DNA of 21,852 nucleotides, taken from positions 1 through 21,852 of the forward strand of contig JAYMTF010001689.1 in assembly GCA_036897485.1 (NCBI GenBank), written 5' to 3'. This document shows positions 9,518 to 20,892 of this stretch, piece by piece. Each line of letters begins with the position of its first letter. The first letter of the stretch is position 1. Position numbers and translations under genes: made by a program. The DNA comes from Pelargonium nanum. Lineage: Eukaryota; Streptophyta; Magnoliopsida; Geraniales; Geraniaceae. Under the pieces are notes generated by a model, which saw only the letters and a list, made by a program, of their open reading frames with translations, was not told the DNA's origin and ran no database searches.

Positions 9518-12500
9518 TTTTTTTTTTAGGGAAAAGGGATTTAACTTTTATTAACTACCCAAATCAGCCAATAACAGACTCGTGATTGGTATAGGGAAAT
9601 CCGACCCCAACCATCCAATAGGCCCTGTTACAGTCCTAGACGACCTGGCTAACGAATGAGCTACTTGATTCGCAGATCTGTGAACATGAACAAAACTCAA
9701 ACTATCGAAATATCTAGCTAAGTACAAAATATCCCCAAAGATCAAACCCGAGGCACTGGAATACTCCTCCCCTCCGGTCTGCAAAGCTTGAATTACCTGA
9801 AGTGCATCTGACTCCACCACTACTTCCTTCCATCCTTGGTAAATAATCCAGCTTAAGGCTTCTTTTATTGTAAGAGCCTCGACATGAACTGGATCCATCG
9901 AGCACTACCAGCCAACCCTGCCACCTCCCTTGCATTCCCCGACTTCATCTCTGATTATCCACCCACCGCCAGCTCTATCTGAGTCATCAAACGTGGCCCC
10001 ATCGGTGTTCACCTTCAGAACTGGACCTCGCGGCGGACGCCACCCACTCCTCAGTGTCCCCGTTCTTCCACGATGCTGGCCTTGATATATTTTCGCACTC
10101 CTCTCAGTTTTGACCGCCTCCCACGCCACCAACATTGAGGTAACCATGGCGAGAAGATCCTGCTCACTCTGCCACTTCCTGGACCAGACCCCATCATTCC
10201 GGAATTTCCACAGGCCCCATCCCATGTAAAGGGCTCGACTAAGTGAACCAGCGTCACTTCTGCTGAAAACCAGACTAAGCCAATCCTCGATAGAACTGAC
10301 CGCCCCTGCCATTCCCGACAAGCCAATCGCCGACCAACATCTTCGCGCAAAGTCACAATTCAGCAGTATATGGGTTACAGATTCCGGCTCGGCCCGACAA
10401 CGCGGACAGACTGGACTAACATCCACACGCTTCAGCACCAAGTTCGACATAACTGGAAGTGACCCCGAAACCGCACGCCAGAAGAAGTGCTTTATTTTGT
10501 TTTGGACCGGTGTCGACCATAGATCCCGCCAAAGCGGAGTTCCTCCGGTCGTTCCCATAAGTCGGGTCATAGACCGATATCCACTGCGCACAGAGTATTT
10601 GCCATTCTTCTCCGCGGCCCAAACCCAATTGTCTGGCACCGTCCTACTACTGGTCGAAATACGAACAACCTCCTTCCATTCATCATCGATAAACGTAGCC
10701 TGTAACTTCTCCACATTCCAACTTCGCGAAACAGGATCCCTAAATTCCTCCACCATCGCTGCCATAATCTCATGTAACGAGACCTCTAGCCGGGCATGTG
10801 GAGTGAAACCTGGAATAAACGGAACCCATGGATCAACACATGCCCTAATCGACGACCCGGTTCCCACTCTCCTGTAAACTCGGTCCCGGAACACAGATTG
10901 AGCCGACCACATGCTTCGCCATATAAAGCTCGGGCATGAACCCACCGGAGCTTTGAAAGCCGAGGTAGATGGGAAGTACCGTGCTTTAAACAGTCGGCTA
11001 AATAAAGAGTGTGGTTGTGATTCAAGCCTCCAAAGTTGTTTACCCAAAAGTGCAATGTTGAACTCATGCAATTTTCGGAAGCTTAGACCACCCGCCAGCT
11101 TATTATCACACAGTTTATCCCAACATGACCAATGAATACCACACTTTCCTCGCCCACCGGACCTCCACCAGAATTCATTCATTGAGCGTTCTATCTTTGC
11201 ACATGCGGTCATGGGAAGTAAATAAACGCTCATTGTATAAGTGGGAATTGCTTGTGCTACGGCTTTGAGCAATACTTCCTTCCCGGCCTTTGATAGGGCT
11301 TTGGCTGCCCAGGAATTAATCCGACCCCGAACTCTATCAACTACTGGCTCGAACCCTTGTACCCGGCCCCCTCCAACACAAGCCGGGACGCCCAGGTACT
11401 GTTCAAACACCAGGACTTGACTGACCTGTAGAACCGCAGCTACCTCCTCCCTTATATCGCCATCCACACCGGGACTAAACATTATAGCCGATTTATGATA
11501 GTTAACCTTTTGACCTGAGCAGCTTTCGTATAGACCCAACGCGTCTTTGATGGTTACCACCTCCTCTTGACATGCTCTGAAGAATATGATTGCGTCATCG
11601 GAAAAAAATAAATGGGAAATAGACAGAGCATGTCTTGAAACCGGGACACCTTGAAACAGCCCCGCCCTCTCTCTATTCTGTAGAACTACCGAGAGCCCTT
11701 CCGCAATAATAATAAAAAGGTATGGAGAGATCGGATCACCTTGGCGAATACCTCGTTCTGGCACAAAAACCTCTGAGAGACCGTTATCAAACTCGACTCG
11801 GAATTTTACTGTGGTGACACAACTCATAATTAGAGAAGACCATCTTTCACTAAAACTCATGCGGAGTAACATGTTCTGCAAAAAGTCTCATTCGACGCTA
11901 TCGTGAGCTTTAGCCATATCCAATTTCAAAGCCGCCCAACCCCTACCTTTCGAGCCTCGTTGTTTCATGGCATGGAAAACCTCGTTTGCAATACATATAT
12001 TGTCAGTTATCAACCGACTCGGAATAAAAGCACTTTGCGAGTCCGAGATTATATGATCTAACACCACCTTTAGCCTATTTGCTAGAGCCTTTGAGATGAT
12101 TTTGTATAACACATTACACAAAGCAATTGGCCGGAGGTCACTTACTAATGTCGGGGTTGCTTTCTTTGGGATCATGACCAAGTTTGTCATATTCAACTCA
12201 GGCGGGATAGAACCTGAGTTGATGATGCTCAAACAAACATCCTCGATGTCCTTACCGATAATGTGCCAGTGATGCTGAAAAAATGCAGGGTTGAGCCCAT
12301 CCGGGCCCGGGCCTTATCCGGGTGCATTGAGTCTATAGCCTCTTTAATTTCCTCTCGTTTAAATTCTGATACTAGCCTCTGATTTTGCTCCTCAGATATT
12401 CGCGGAGCAATCTCATCCAGCAGGTCCATATTTCCGGAGCTCTGTGATCTGAACTGGTTCGAGAAGTGTTCCACGAGCAAGTCCCTTATCTCAGCTCCTC

Positions 12501-13709
12501 CTTCAACCCATTGACCCGCATTGTTCCTCAACTTATCAACTCCATTGGCCTTCCTCCTTGCCGAAGCTGCTCTGTGAAAATATTTAGAATTTTGATCACC
12601 CTGCGCAAGCCACAAAGCTTTCGACCTCTGTTTCCAGTAGCAGTCTTCTTTATTTAGCAGGTCCAGATATTTTATGCGAGTCTCTTCGTACAAAAGCTTC
12701 CCTGCCGAATCAGAACGCATGCTCAAACGTTCTAACCTGTTATTAACATCACGGACTTCCCGAAGCAAAGATCTGGTGGCGGATCGACCCCACTGTTCCA
12801 GTTCTGCACTACAATTGAGCAGCTTATCCCACACGGAAGCCCCGATCCAACCGCGGCTGACCACTTCGCAACATTGCTCATCATTGAGCCAATGGTTTTC
12901 AAATTTAAAACGTCTAGCACCATGTTGAGGTTCTAATGAGCTCGGACAAACCCAAACAGGGCAGTGATCAGAAGTGGTGAATGGCAGATTCACCACCTTC
13001 CAGTTTGAAAATCCCAACCTCCACGAATCGGAACCAAAGGCGCGGTCCAGTCTTTCCTCTATACTGATATTTGCACCCCTTCCCCTTCTCCAAGTGAATT
13101 CGTATCCTTCAAAACTCAAATCCGAAAGACCTGCGTCCATGATGGCTGACGAGAACCCATGCAGAAGTGTTGCTGATTGAGCATTACCTCCCGACTTCTC
13201 TGACTGAAGAAGAATATCATTGAAGTCTCCTACACAGAGCCAAGGCTTTACTGACACTCCCGATAAACAACGGATTCGATCCCATGATTGATCCCGCCTG
13301 GACCGGTCAGGCTCACCATAATACCCTGTAACTCTCCACATCCCCCACTTTCGAGACGACACAGACACATCAATATGATTAATGGAGCTGCCTAGTAGGG
13401 ATACTTGGACCCGATCAACCCAAAAAAGGGCCAAGCCGCCGCTTCTCCCTACGCAGTCCTTCGCAAAGCAACCATGCATCCTCAACTTCTCCTTCACAAA
13501 TTCTAATTCCGAGCGCGTTTTACGTGTTTCGATCAAGAACACTAAATCAGGCTTCTTTTCCCGCACAAGTTTCTGCAGGACTTTAACTGTCCGCGGATTG
13601 CCCAAATCGCGGCAGTTCCAAGATATGATACTCATTGGTCTGGACGAACCTGCTCGTTCAGGTTCGCCGAAGATACGTTTTTTGACCCGTCCAACATCTC
13701 TGTATCTGC
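9518..13709 (-). mobile_element. 5'-truncated plant L1-clade LINE with RNase H domain
   Basis: The element is 4192 bp between perfect 18-bp target site duplications, oriented on the - strand. Its 3' end has a poly-A tail (a 12-T run at 9516-9527 on the + strand, partly shared with the duplication) only about 23 bp after the ORF2 stop. Domain order in ORF2 is AP-type endonuclease, reverse transcriptase, zinc-finger RT-associated region, then RNase H, as in plant L1-clade elements. No ORF1 (nucleic-acid-binding) region is present: the insert begins about 75 bp before the endonuclease start, which is the usual 5' truncation from incomplete target-primed reverse transcription. The implied first nick (CCTT/AGTT) fits the T-rich/A preference of L1 endonucleases. 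It lies 1.4 kb upstream of TKL. Confidence 0.95.
9551..13635 (-). pseudogene. LINE ORF2: endonuclease, reverse transcriptase, RNase H (disrupted)
   Basis: ORF2 starts at ATG 13635 (MSIISWNCRDLGNP) and ends at TAA 9551-9553. Endonuclease residues include SWNCRDLGNP, the Glu of LIETRK, VGDFNDIL and TTSDHCPVW. RT motifs are LRPIALCNVLYKIISKALANRL, GIRQGDPISPYLFIIIAEGL and the catalytic box FSDDAIIF. Next comes a zinc-finger-like WRAVSGSLP...CPRCRAEPESVTHILLNC block. RNase H shows VNTDGA, EAL, VESDA and NQVAHSLA, all four acidic/His positions. The gene has one frameshift near 12310 (HPDKA followed by the wrong frame; a lost C in a C/G run explains it), a TGA at 11888-11890 where Trp is expected after VE, and a TAG at 9905-9907 in RNase H. 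Downstream frames resume correctly, so the damage is light and the copy fairly young. Confidence 0.9.
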
Positions 13710-13727
13710 AATTGGTCTTCAAACCTT
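13710..13727. repeat. Target site duplication of the LINE, right copy
   Basis: This is identical to 9500-9517. Taking out 9518-13727 gives an uninterrupted pre-insertion sequence, with AT-rich spacer on both sides. Confidence 0.9.
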
Positions 13728-14977
13728 AGTTTCATATATTTTTGTTATCTTCCAATTTTAGCAAATAAATTATTAGCTTTTGTGCTTACAAAATAATTGT
13801 ATATTTGTATATACATAAGTCATATTGATCTACATTTTATAATTGTATAAAATAATACATAATGAGCATTGAGTTGGATTATTAAATTTGGTACTTTTTT
13901 TATTTTATTAAAAGTAAGTTGAATATTTTAATACGGTCCTCTAATCAAAAATAAAATTGACCAGTAAAAACGAGGTAAGCAATATTTTATGGGAGTCGCA
14001 TTTTGGAGCCTTTACAGGTTGCAATATAAAAAAATTGAAGAACAAATATTTTGGAACTCCAACAATTAAAAAAACAAATATTTTTTTTCTTAAAAAGTTG
14101 TACGTGTAGTTGTGTACATTTATTTAATAGAACAAGATTAAAAAAGAACAATACCATAGTCTTATTATAATAATACAATATTCGTTTCATAAATTTAGGC
14201 CACGTAGTTTTTTTTTTGTGTGTGTGGAAATGTCCACGTAGTTGTTAATTGTTATTATATATACATCATTAATTTAATCTAATTAACCTTTGATAACAAC
14301 AATGGATAGGTGGTAATGATGGAATAATTATTTATTATTTTTGTAAATTTGGGGTTATATTTGGGAATTCTTGACTTTACTTAGATTTTAAATTCCGTCT
14401 TTAATATTATTATTACTTTTATTTTGGTTCTTGGTCCAACAATTTTTTCTCACATGTGACGGCATAATAGATTGTAACATATTAAGTGACGTGACAAATT
14501 ATTAAGGTGATAAATCTTACTAATTTGTATACTGATTATATGTTCTAATAGGATGATATTAAAAAAACATTGGCAAGTCTATAAAAAACCAAATCATATA
14601 ACTTTTTTTTATTTATATAAATTGTTGATAAAAATAATAGAATGTTACCCAAACGCCCCTTCACCTAAATCTATTACTTGCAAAGAAAAACACATTTAAT
14701 TAATCTTCATTATTATAATTTGACTTTTTGGTATGTATTTTAATACATGAACAATTAAAAAAAACATAAAATATAGTAGTGGGTTCACCCAAGTCACTAT
14801 TTTTATAAAAAGAGACCTTTATATCATTACCCATTTTATAGAATATAAAAAAGAGAGGCCCATATTATATATTTATTGTCATTAGATCCAAGTTGTTATT
14901 ATTTGAATAAATAAAATATAATTCTTTTTTATCCTTGATGGAGTAGCCTACGTGGCAACCAATTTTTGTTCTTCATA
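13728..14977. other. AT-rich intergenic DNA, no gene seen
   Basis: The sequence is mostly A/T with many homopolymer runs. Two CCACGTAG copies (around 14200 and 14235) flank a T/GT run. I saw no coding motif, RNA gene or clear transposon terminus. Confidence 0.55.
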
Positions 14978-15060
14978 GGAGGTGCAGCCCAAGAGGACTT
15001 CGAGGAAGATGAAGATTCGAGCTGCTTGCTAATGGTGGATCCCACAATAATCAAGATAGT
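14978..15060 (+). other. Short codon-like GC-richer island in AT-rich spacer
   Basis: A frame starting at 14978 reads GGAAQEDFEEDEDSSCLLMV and on into DPTIIK. It is acidic and of normal amino-acid mix, and it follows TTCTTCATAG, which resembles a 3' splice site. The base composition contrasts with the AT-rich flanks. It could be a captured exon fragment or chance. I do not recognise the peptide, and no neighbouring exon was found. Confidence 0.25.
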
Positions 15061-15169
15061 AAAATATATTATTTTACATTACAATATTAATTTTATTAGT
15101 CATATAATATAGTAATAAATAATTAGCCTAAAAATATATTATAAATAGTTGAAAAATATTATCTTGATT
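15049..15169. repeat. AT-rich segment bounded by short inverted repeats
   Basis: AATCAAGATA (15049-15058) is exactly complemented by TATCTTGATT (15160-15169), with about 100 bp of nearly pure A/T between. It might be a small MITE relic, but a target duplication is not evident and AT-rich DNA makes chance inverted repeats likely. Confidence 0.3.
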
Positions 15170-16854
15170 CTTGATAGAAACTATTTTATATGATATGGGG
15201 AAGATGGAGAACCTAAATAATGTTTCATGATCAATTCAAAATAATGGATCTGCATTTGCAACCAATAACAATTAGTGTGATTTTTTTTATACATAAATAA
15301 CAAGAATATTCTGTAGAAAATGGCATTAACGAGTGAATTAAAAAGTTGGAATGCAAGGCCGCATAAAGGCCATACAAAACAAAGATTAAGACTCCATAAC
15401 ACCAAATATGTAATTACATCCTGCAAGGAGACGACAATTCGAATTTTAGATTTCAGTTTGAAATGAAAAAACACATATTACAAACCCGATTTGCAAGAAC
15501 AATTGCGGGTTTGTCAAAGAAAATGCGTAGGTTGAGTTTAGGTTGCCCAACTGGGATTCGAATCTGAAAAAAGAATTGATATCTTGTACTTCTGGTGTAT
15601 CAATTATCATCTCAACGATCAACTTCTCCCATAATGATATCTTTCAAGACAAACCTAATCAATTCGGAATTAATCAGATCTATTTTGCAAACTACAATAA
15701 TTTTAGTTGCATTTCATGTGCTAATGGGCCGAGTTCAAATTGTCAACTCTAGCTGTGACCCAAAACTCGGAGGAAGAGACTATTATTTATCCCCATCAAA
15801 CATGATACCTCTCAAAAGCTCCAAAATCTTGTCACACTAAACTATACTCAAGACATTTCATCTTTTGCATAATTGAGAAACATAAATTTCACTAAAACCA
15901 ATAAAATTGAACAACTTATGGTCAATTCCTTGCCAAACAATCACTGGGCCTAAAATAGCACATTCTAGGGTTTTGTTTTATATGTGAGACCTAAATAACA
16001 GTTGAATTTGGGAAGACCATTTGAGCACAATCTGGACTTGGTCTTTTCTGGCCCAAGTAAAGCAAAAAAAATCCTTACATTCTTCACATGACTGAGGCTA
16101 TAAAGCCAAAAGCAGGTCAGTGAGTAGGCAAGCTGGTCCAGCAAAATTCTAATAATGAATAAAGGCAAGCTAGTCCTAGATATTTTATACTTGCAATTCA
16201 TGCCCAAACCAGTGCTCAAAAACAAGGAAAAGTTATGTGACATTCCTATCTACTACTATACTACATGGAGAGAAAAATCACACAACCTTGACCATATGGC
16301 ACCTTCATAGCAAATTAGGATAAAAAGATCATGGATGTTCCTTTCATTGGATGATCAAAAAGAATAACTTTCGGAGACAAGTGTGTTCCTACTTATATAT
16401 GATATGCTCAAATCGAACTTACCTTGAATCTACGAAACATATCCGGAGAACACTCAGAAGGCATTATTCATCTCTCTCATGGGATAGAATCTGAAAGAAA
16501 AATCTAAAGGAGAAGATAGGGTGTAGTGTAGAATCGAATTGACACGGCATTTTCATTTTATAGAATTCAGAAAATAGAGCTCTTCTGCAATTTACACCCT
16601 TTCTATAAGCTGACAAAAAGTTTAAATATAATGAGATATCAACCTTTTGCTCAAAGGCCATAAGCATTAACCCACAACTGTTCATATAACAAAACGTATG
16701 ATTTTTGTCATCACATAGACACAAGCACCAAATCATAATCAATTTTCACCACATTATCCATATACAGAAACTAAAAAGGAAACTAATTAAACTGCTCTTT
16801 ACAAAAGGGGCTCACCCATTCAGAACATCAGGTTCAGCAATGCAAACAATAGTA
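15170..16854. other. Intergenic DNA downstream of RRF, including its 3' UTR
   Basis: The part just below 16855 must hold the RRF 3' UTR, which reads leftwards on the - strand. A small hairpin (ACAAACCCG at 15480-15488 with CGGGTTTGT at 15506-15514) is the only structure noticed. Open frames here show no family motif. No gene, RNA gene or complete transposon was recognised. Confidence 0.5.
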
Positions 16855-19800
16855 TTATACTGTCAGCACCTCCTGAAAGTCGAGTGTAGAGAGAGGTTAG
16901 ATACATATTATACTGTTAGATATATAAGAATGAAGAGAAGCATAAAACCACAGCAATGAACAAGAAGTAATATTTAATATATTGCCAACAGTTAGTTGAT
17001 CAGTTACAAACCTTTTCCTTCTCTTTGGTGATGGCGTCAATCTTTTTCATATACTCATCTGTCAGTTTCTGCATAAAAGATGTCAAAAGCTATTATTGAG
17101 AAAAGGGAGATAACTGAAAGAACAATTGCTGCGAAAAGACGAGAGAAAACTATTCATTAAGTATGGACATGCTACGGAACAGAGAACTTCTGACGGCTAC
17201 CGTAACAGCAATTTTTCATGAACAATTGTATGACAGAAGTTCAGACTGGTTGGTTATGAAAATTTTATTATTTTCTGGCAATACCAATCCTAATACACAA
17301 TCACTTGTATGTCAATAAGATCCTTAAACAAAGAATCTAGGTTTGGATACTACTATGAAAGCATTTTTGTGTTGACAAACCTTAAATGAAAATCATAATA
17401 CCTGTAGATCACTTGTCAAGTCATTCACATTATCTTCAGAGAGCTTCTTCTCCTGCAGGAGAGAGAGAGAGAGAGAGAGTTAAAGATCAAGAACGCGGTA
17501 CTAAAGAAATAGAGAAAGTGAGTTGGAATAGAAGCAGCAATAATTGGACAGAGATTCAAACCTTTTTAAGTTTATCGCAGGCTTTCACGGCATCTCTTCG
17601 TATATTCCTTATAGCTACCTGAAAACAACTGACCATGGAGAGCATCAAAAAGTATCGGGAGTATAAAATCATTTACTTGATTAAGCCAACAACAAATTGA
17701 TCTAAATCTAGAGAAATACAACTCTGGAATGCATGTCTTTACGTATATCTACAATGTCCTGATGTCTCAACAAAATAGCCTTTAAATAAGACATACGTAG
17801 CTCCATTAAGAAACTTAAGCAACATTGATAACTACAAATCTGACATCAGACAAGCTACAAGAGTTGAGTGCACAATACATCAGCAGTTCCTATAGTCAGA
17901 AATTGCCTTGATAGTGTGATTTCTTATGTGTAAGTAGATTCTCCGGTTTGCATCAACTAGTGTCGTGTACGAATATTTTTATTGTAACAGAGAGAGAGGT
18001 GTTTCCACAAATTATACCTTCCCTTCTTCAGCCTGTTTAACCACATCTTTTGCCATTTCCTGCATTTGGAAAAGATTGGACTCAAAAACAATTTAGATGA
18101 AGAAGCATGTTTAAGGAATGTCTACTGATTAATTAGCATGTTTTGGAACTAATATCACAAATCAGTAAAATTTAATCAGCATGGTTTGGAAACTAATATC
18201 ACAAATCAGTTTGGAAACTAGATCATGACTGTTGACAAGTTTGCTCACAAACTGTTCTAACCAATCTTCTCGCCATGAAAATCAAATAATATCTCTAGTG
18301 GTATTAAACTCCAAACCACATACACAGAGAAAGAGGATACGAAAAGGATTAAGAAAACTATATGAAGATTTATTCCAGTGCATTTTTACAGAATATTCCT
18401 TTTTCTTCCTTGTCTCTCTCAACCGTTACAAGATAGAGCAGCATATGATGGATAAAAAAACATCATCGAGAGAAAAGGAAAGAGAGCACTTATGTGGCAA
18501 GAGAACAATAAGGAAGGCAAAAAATACCTTTCTTCGGTCAGCTGTCAGCTGAGGAACGGTCATCCGTATGACATCCCCATCGTTGGATGGCGTCAAACCA
18601 AGACCAGAGTTTATAATGGCCTTCTCTATAATCTTTAAGCTGTAAATTCAATACAACTGCTCATCAGATCCTCTTTTCAGTGACCACCAATGAAAGAAAA
18701 GGTAGAGTAGGTCCTAAGAAAGATTCCAAGGAGTATATTAATTAACAATCTTCTTGTTAGCTCTTTATGTGCAAAAAATATTATCTTGCGTTTCATTTGT
18801 ACTCAATTTCCATGTTGTATTATTGCATAAAAGTAACTGGTGCATGGTGCCATGGTCTAATGCTCCTCAACATGTTCAAATTGATTTCAAGTACTTCACT
18901 TTTTAGAATTTACCTGGATTTATCATAAGGCTGAACCAAGAGAGAGCTTGCATCAGGCGAAGTAATTTGAGCTATGCTTTTTATATTAACTGGACTCCCA
19001 TAATACTCAACCTGAAAAAGCATTGTGTTAGAGCTGTTTCAAAAGAACATTACTCCATCCGCCCCAAAATAATAGTCCTATTTGACTTTTGCAAATATGA
19101 AGGATTATTGTACTAGTGTTCGATTTTCCTCCATGTGCCACCAAGTGTTTTATGGTAACAAACTGGTTATCACTACTTATCTTGTGGACATCATTGGTAA
19201 TTTATGTATAATTTCATTCTTAAATGAGAAAATGTAACTTATTTTGCGACAGAGGGACGAATATACACTGCACAAAACTTAAATGCTATAGATATGATTC
19301 CTTCACCAAATACCAGAAACTATCTTCAAGTCAGAGAACACAAAGCAATCTGGTAAAAAATTAAATTGACACAAAAACATGTGTACAAAGTTCTTGACCG
19401 GAAAGTTGAGTGAAGAAATCGAGGAATAGAAGCGGAAAGGAATGTAATACATACCACCACCTTGTCAAGCATTGATGGATTTGCTCTCCCTGTCCTTATC
19501 GAATTAAAGTTTGTCCGGATAGAGTCAATGGTCTTTTCCATCCTTTCTTTCTACATGAACCAAAAAGAAAGGAACCGACAAAAACCAACAAGTAAGCATT
19601 GTCAGTAACGCACTTATTCCAAACACTACCGAACTCTCTGCAAAATCCAACGAGCCATTCTAATTTACATCAACAACTATCAGATAACACTTACAACATC
19701 TTCCTGAATCAAAGATTTCTCTGCTTCGATTTCTTCAAGTGTAGCATGTCTAATAACTCCTTTTCTAAACATCACAAACAAAACACACCATATTGTATAT

Positions 19801-20347
19801 TATAAACTAAACCAACACAATACCAACAAGAAACCATGAATCAAATGCTATGTATCATTTCTTAACCATAAAGAAGCTACACATTACAGTATCCGAAATC
19901 CAAATGAAGACACAGAAACAGAAAACAAAAATGAACTGAACCAATCAACTTGCCTCTTGTGAAAATCAGTAGCAATGGGCTTGCCAGAAAGCTTCAAGGC
20001 CCCAAGTGATGAGTAGGGAACAGAAGCGCTCAATGAAGACACATTAACAGAGCACTTCGCAGAACCAGAAACCCTAAAATACGAATCTGAAGAAGAAAAA
20101 AATCATATCAATGAGTTCTCTACATTATACGCAAAAATGGTGTCTGTTGCATCAAACATCGAATGTATATCACCAAACCATCTATCATGTTTCAACAATC
20201 GTCCACTAGAGTTAAGAAGCTGAAAAATTGAAGTAAACCCAGTTGAGATATTGACGTACCTTGAACAGTAAGGAGGGCTTTGGGAGGGTTTAGCTTTGGC
20301 TGCAAGACGGACCGTACAGTTGTGGTTGGAGAGAAAGGAGCTGCCAT
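16855..20347 (-). CDS. RRF: Chloroplast ribosome recycling factor (11 exons)
   Basis: Exons (5' to 3') are 20347-20260, 20086-19954, 19764-19695, 19550-19455, 19011-18914, 18639-18528, 18059-18018, 17618-17562, 17452-17402, 17068-17012 and 16872-16855. They total 822 nt in one frame (273 aa plus TAA), close to the about 275 aa of the Arabidopsis plastid protein (At3g63190, HFP108). Residues 1 to about 75 are a Ser-rich chloroplast transit peptide ([13 protein letters not shown]...). The mature part has [18 protein letters not shown] (80-97), the RRF signature [20 protein letters not shown], then [13 protein letters not shown] and NIRRDA. Arg220 of NIRRDA aligns with E. coli Arg132, important for activity. 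With elongation factor G, RRF splits post-termination ribosomes, here in the plastid stroma. Intron 2 uses a GC donor (AG/GCAAGT); the other ten are GT-AG. Intron 4 holds a MITE and intron 6 a tandem repeat. Confidence 0.95.
17459..17479. repeat. GA/CT microsatellite forming an intron pyrimidine tract
   Basis: About ten GA units on the + strand read as a CT tract on the - strand. The tract lies immediately upstream of the 3' splice site of RRF exon 9 (CTGCAG, exon starting at 17452), so it doubles as the polypyrimidine tract of the 109-bp intron 8. Confidence 0.85.
18135..18222. repeat. Small tandem repeat in RRF intron 6
   Basis: A unit beginning AGCATG and ending ATATCACAAATCAGT occurs at 18135-18166 and 18178-18210, differing by one substitution and one inserted A. 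A third partial copy (TTGGAAACTA) follows at 18211-18220. The period is about 43 bp. It is intronic and has no effect on the frame. Confidence 0.8.
19053..19261. mobile_element. Stowaway-like MITE in RRF intron 4
   Basis: The left end reads TA (19051-19052) then CTCCATCCGCCCCAAAATAA. The right end reads ACTTATTTTGCGACAGAGGGA, whose reverse is TCCCTCTGTCGCAAAATAAGT, an imperfect inverted match and close to the plant Stowaway consensus. The right border is blurred by one or more small changes, so the end is uncertain by a few bases (TA at 19262-19263). The element is about 209 bp, non-coding and older or more diverged than the FAP1 copy. Confidence 0.72.
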
Positions 20348-20889
20348 GGCTGAAAATTGAGAGCAAAAGTGTGCGTAACACAAGGAAGTGGCTATAGAGA
20401 AGAGGCTACGAATAGGAAGTGGTGATGGTGAGAAATTGGCTTCTCTGGTTTGTTCTGCTCAGGAGAATAAGGGGTTGTGGATAAGAAGAACAACCTGCTT
20501 CCTTGCTTGGCTTTGGGTCTGTTTGGCAACTCGGAAAATCTTACTCTATACTGACAATAGAGCAATTTCAAATTTTTGTATCCATGTTATTCTTATCCCA
20601 TTGATAAATCGGTTAAATTTCAAAAAAAAAATTAGGTAGAAACAATGAAAAGAAAAAAAAAACAGCCTCATGTCATGTCTCGAAAGAATGGGTCTTCTCC
20701 AGGCGGGTTAAGGGTGGTCTCCGTCATGCGGCATACTCCTATACTTGCGAGATAGATGTTGAATAGTGTGTTAATCATGCAAATATAACCTCTATTGTCA
20801 AAAATGTACTTTATATTGCATGACGTCCATGAAAAAAGGTTGGTCCCTCACTCCAAATATGGGAGATTTGGGGTGCAATGCGGGTCCGA
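20348..20889. other. Upstream region of RRF, no gene seen
   Basis: This holds the RRF 5' leader and promoter on the - strand. I could not identify a TATA box or a distinctive element with confidence. A pure A run (about 20620-20660) lies in the middle. No second gene was found. Confidence 0.45.
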
Positions 20890-20892
20890 TTA

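Noticed and set aside
13636-13722. N-terminal extension of the LINE endonuclease frame into the target duplication
   Set aside because: The frame stays open past the element edge by chance. The start codon would be a TTG in host DNA, so ATG 13635 is the better start.
15560-15580. tRNA B-box-like GATTCGAATCC on the - strand
   Set aside because: There is no A-box at the right distance and no cloverleaf or SINE tail, so neither a tRNA nor a SINE is supported.
15181-16742. Several 80-97 aa open frames on both strands downstream of RRF
   Set aside because: They have skewed composition, no conserved motif and no splice-linked partners, and they fit chance frames in 3' UTR and spacer DNA.
17386-17622. 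78-aa + strand frame across RRF exons 8-9
   Set aside because: It is the antisense shadow of RRF exons and the GA repeat.
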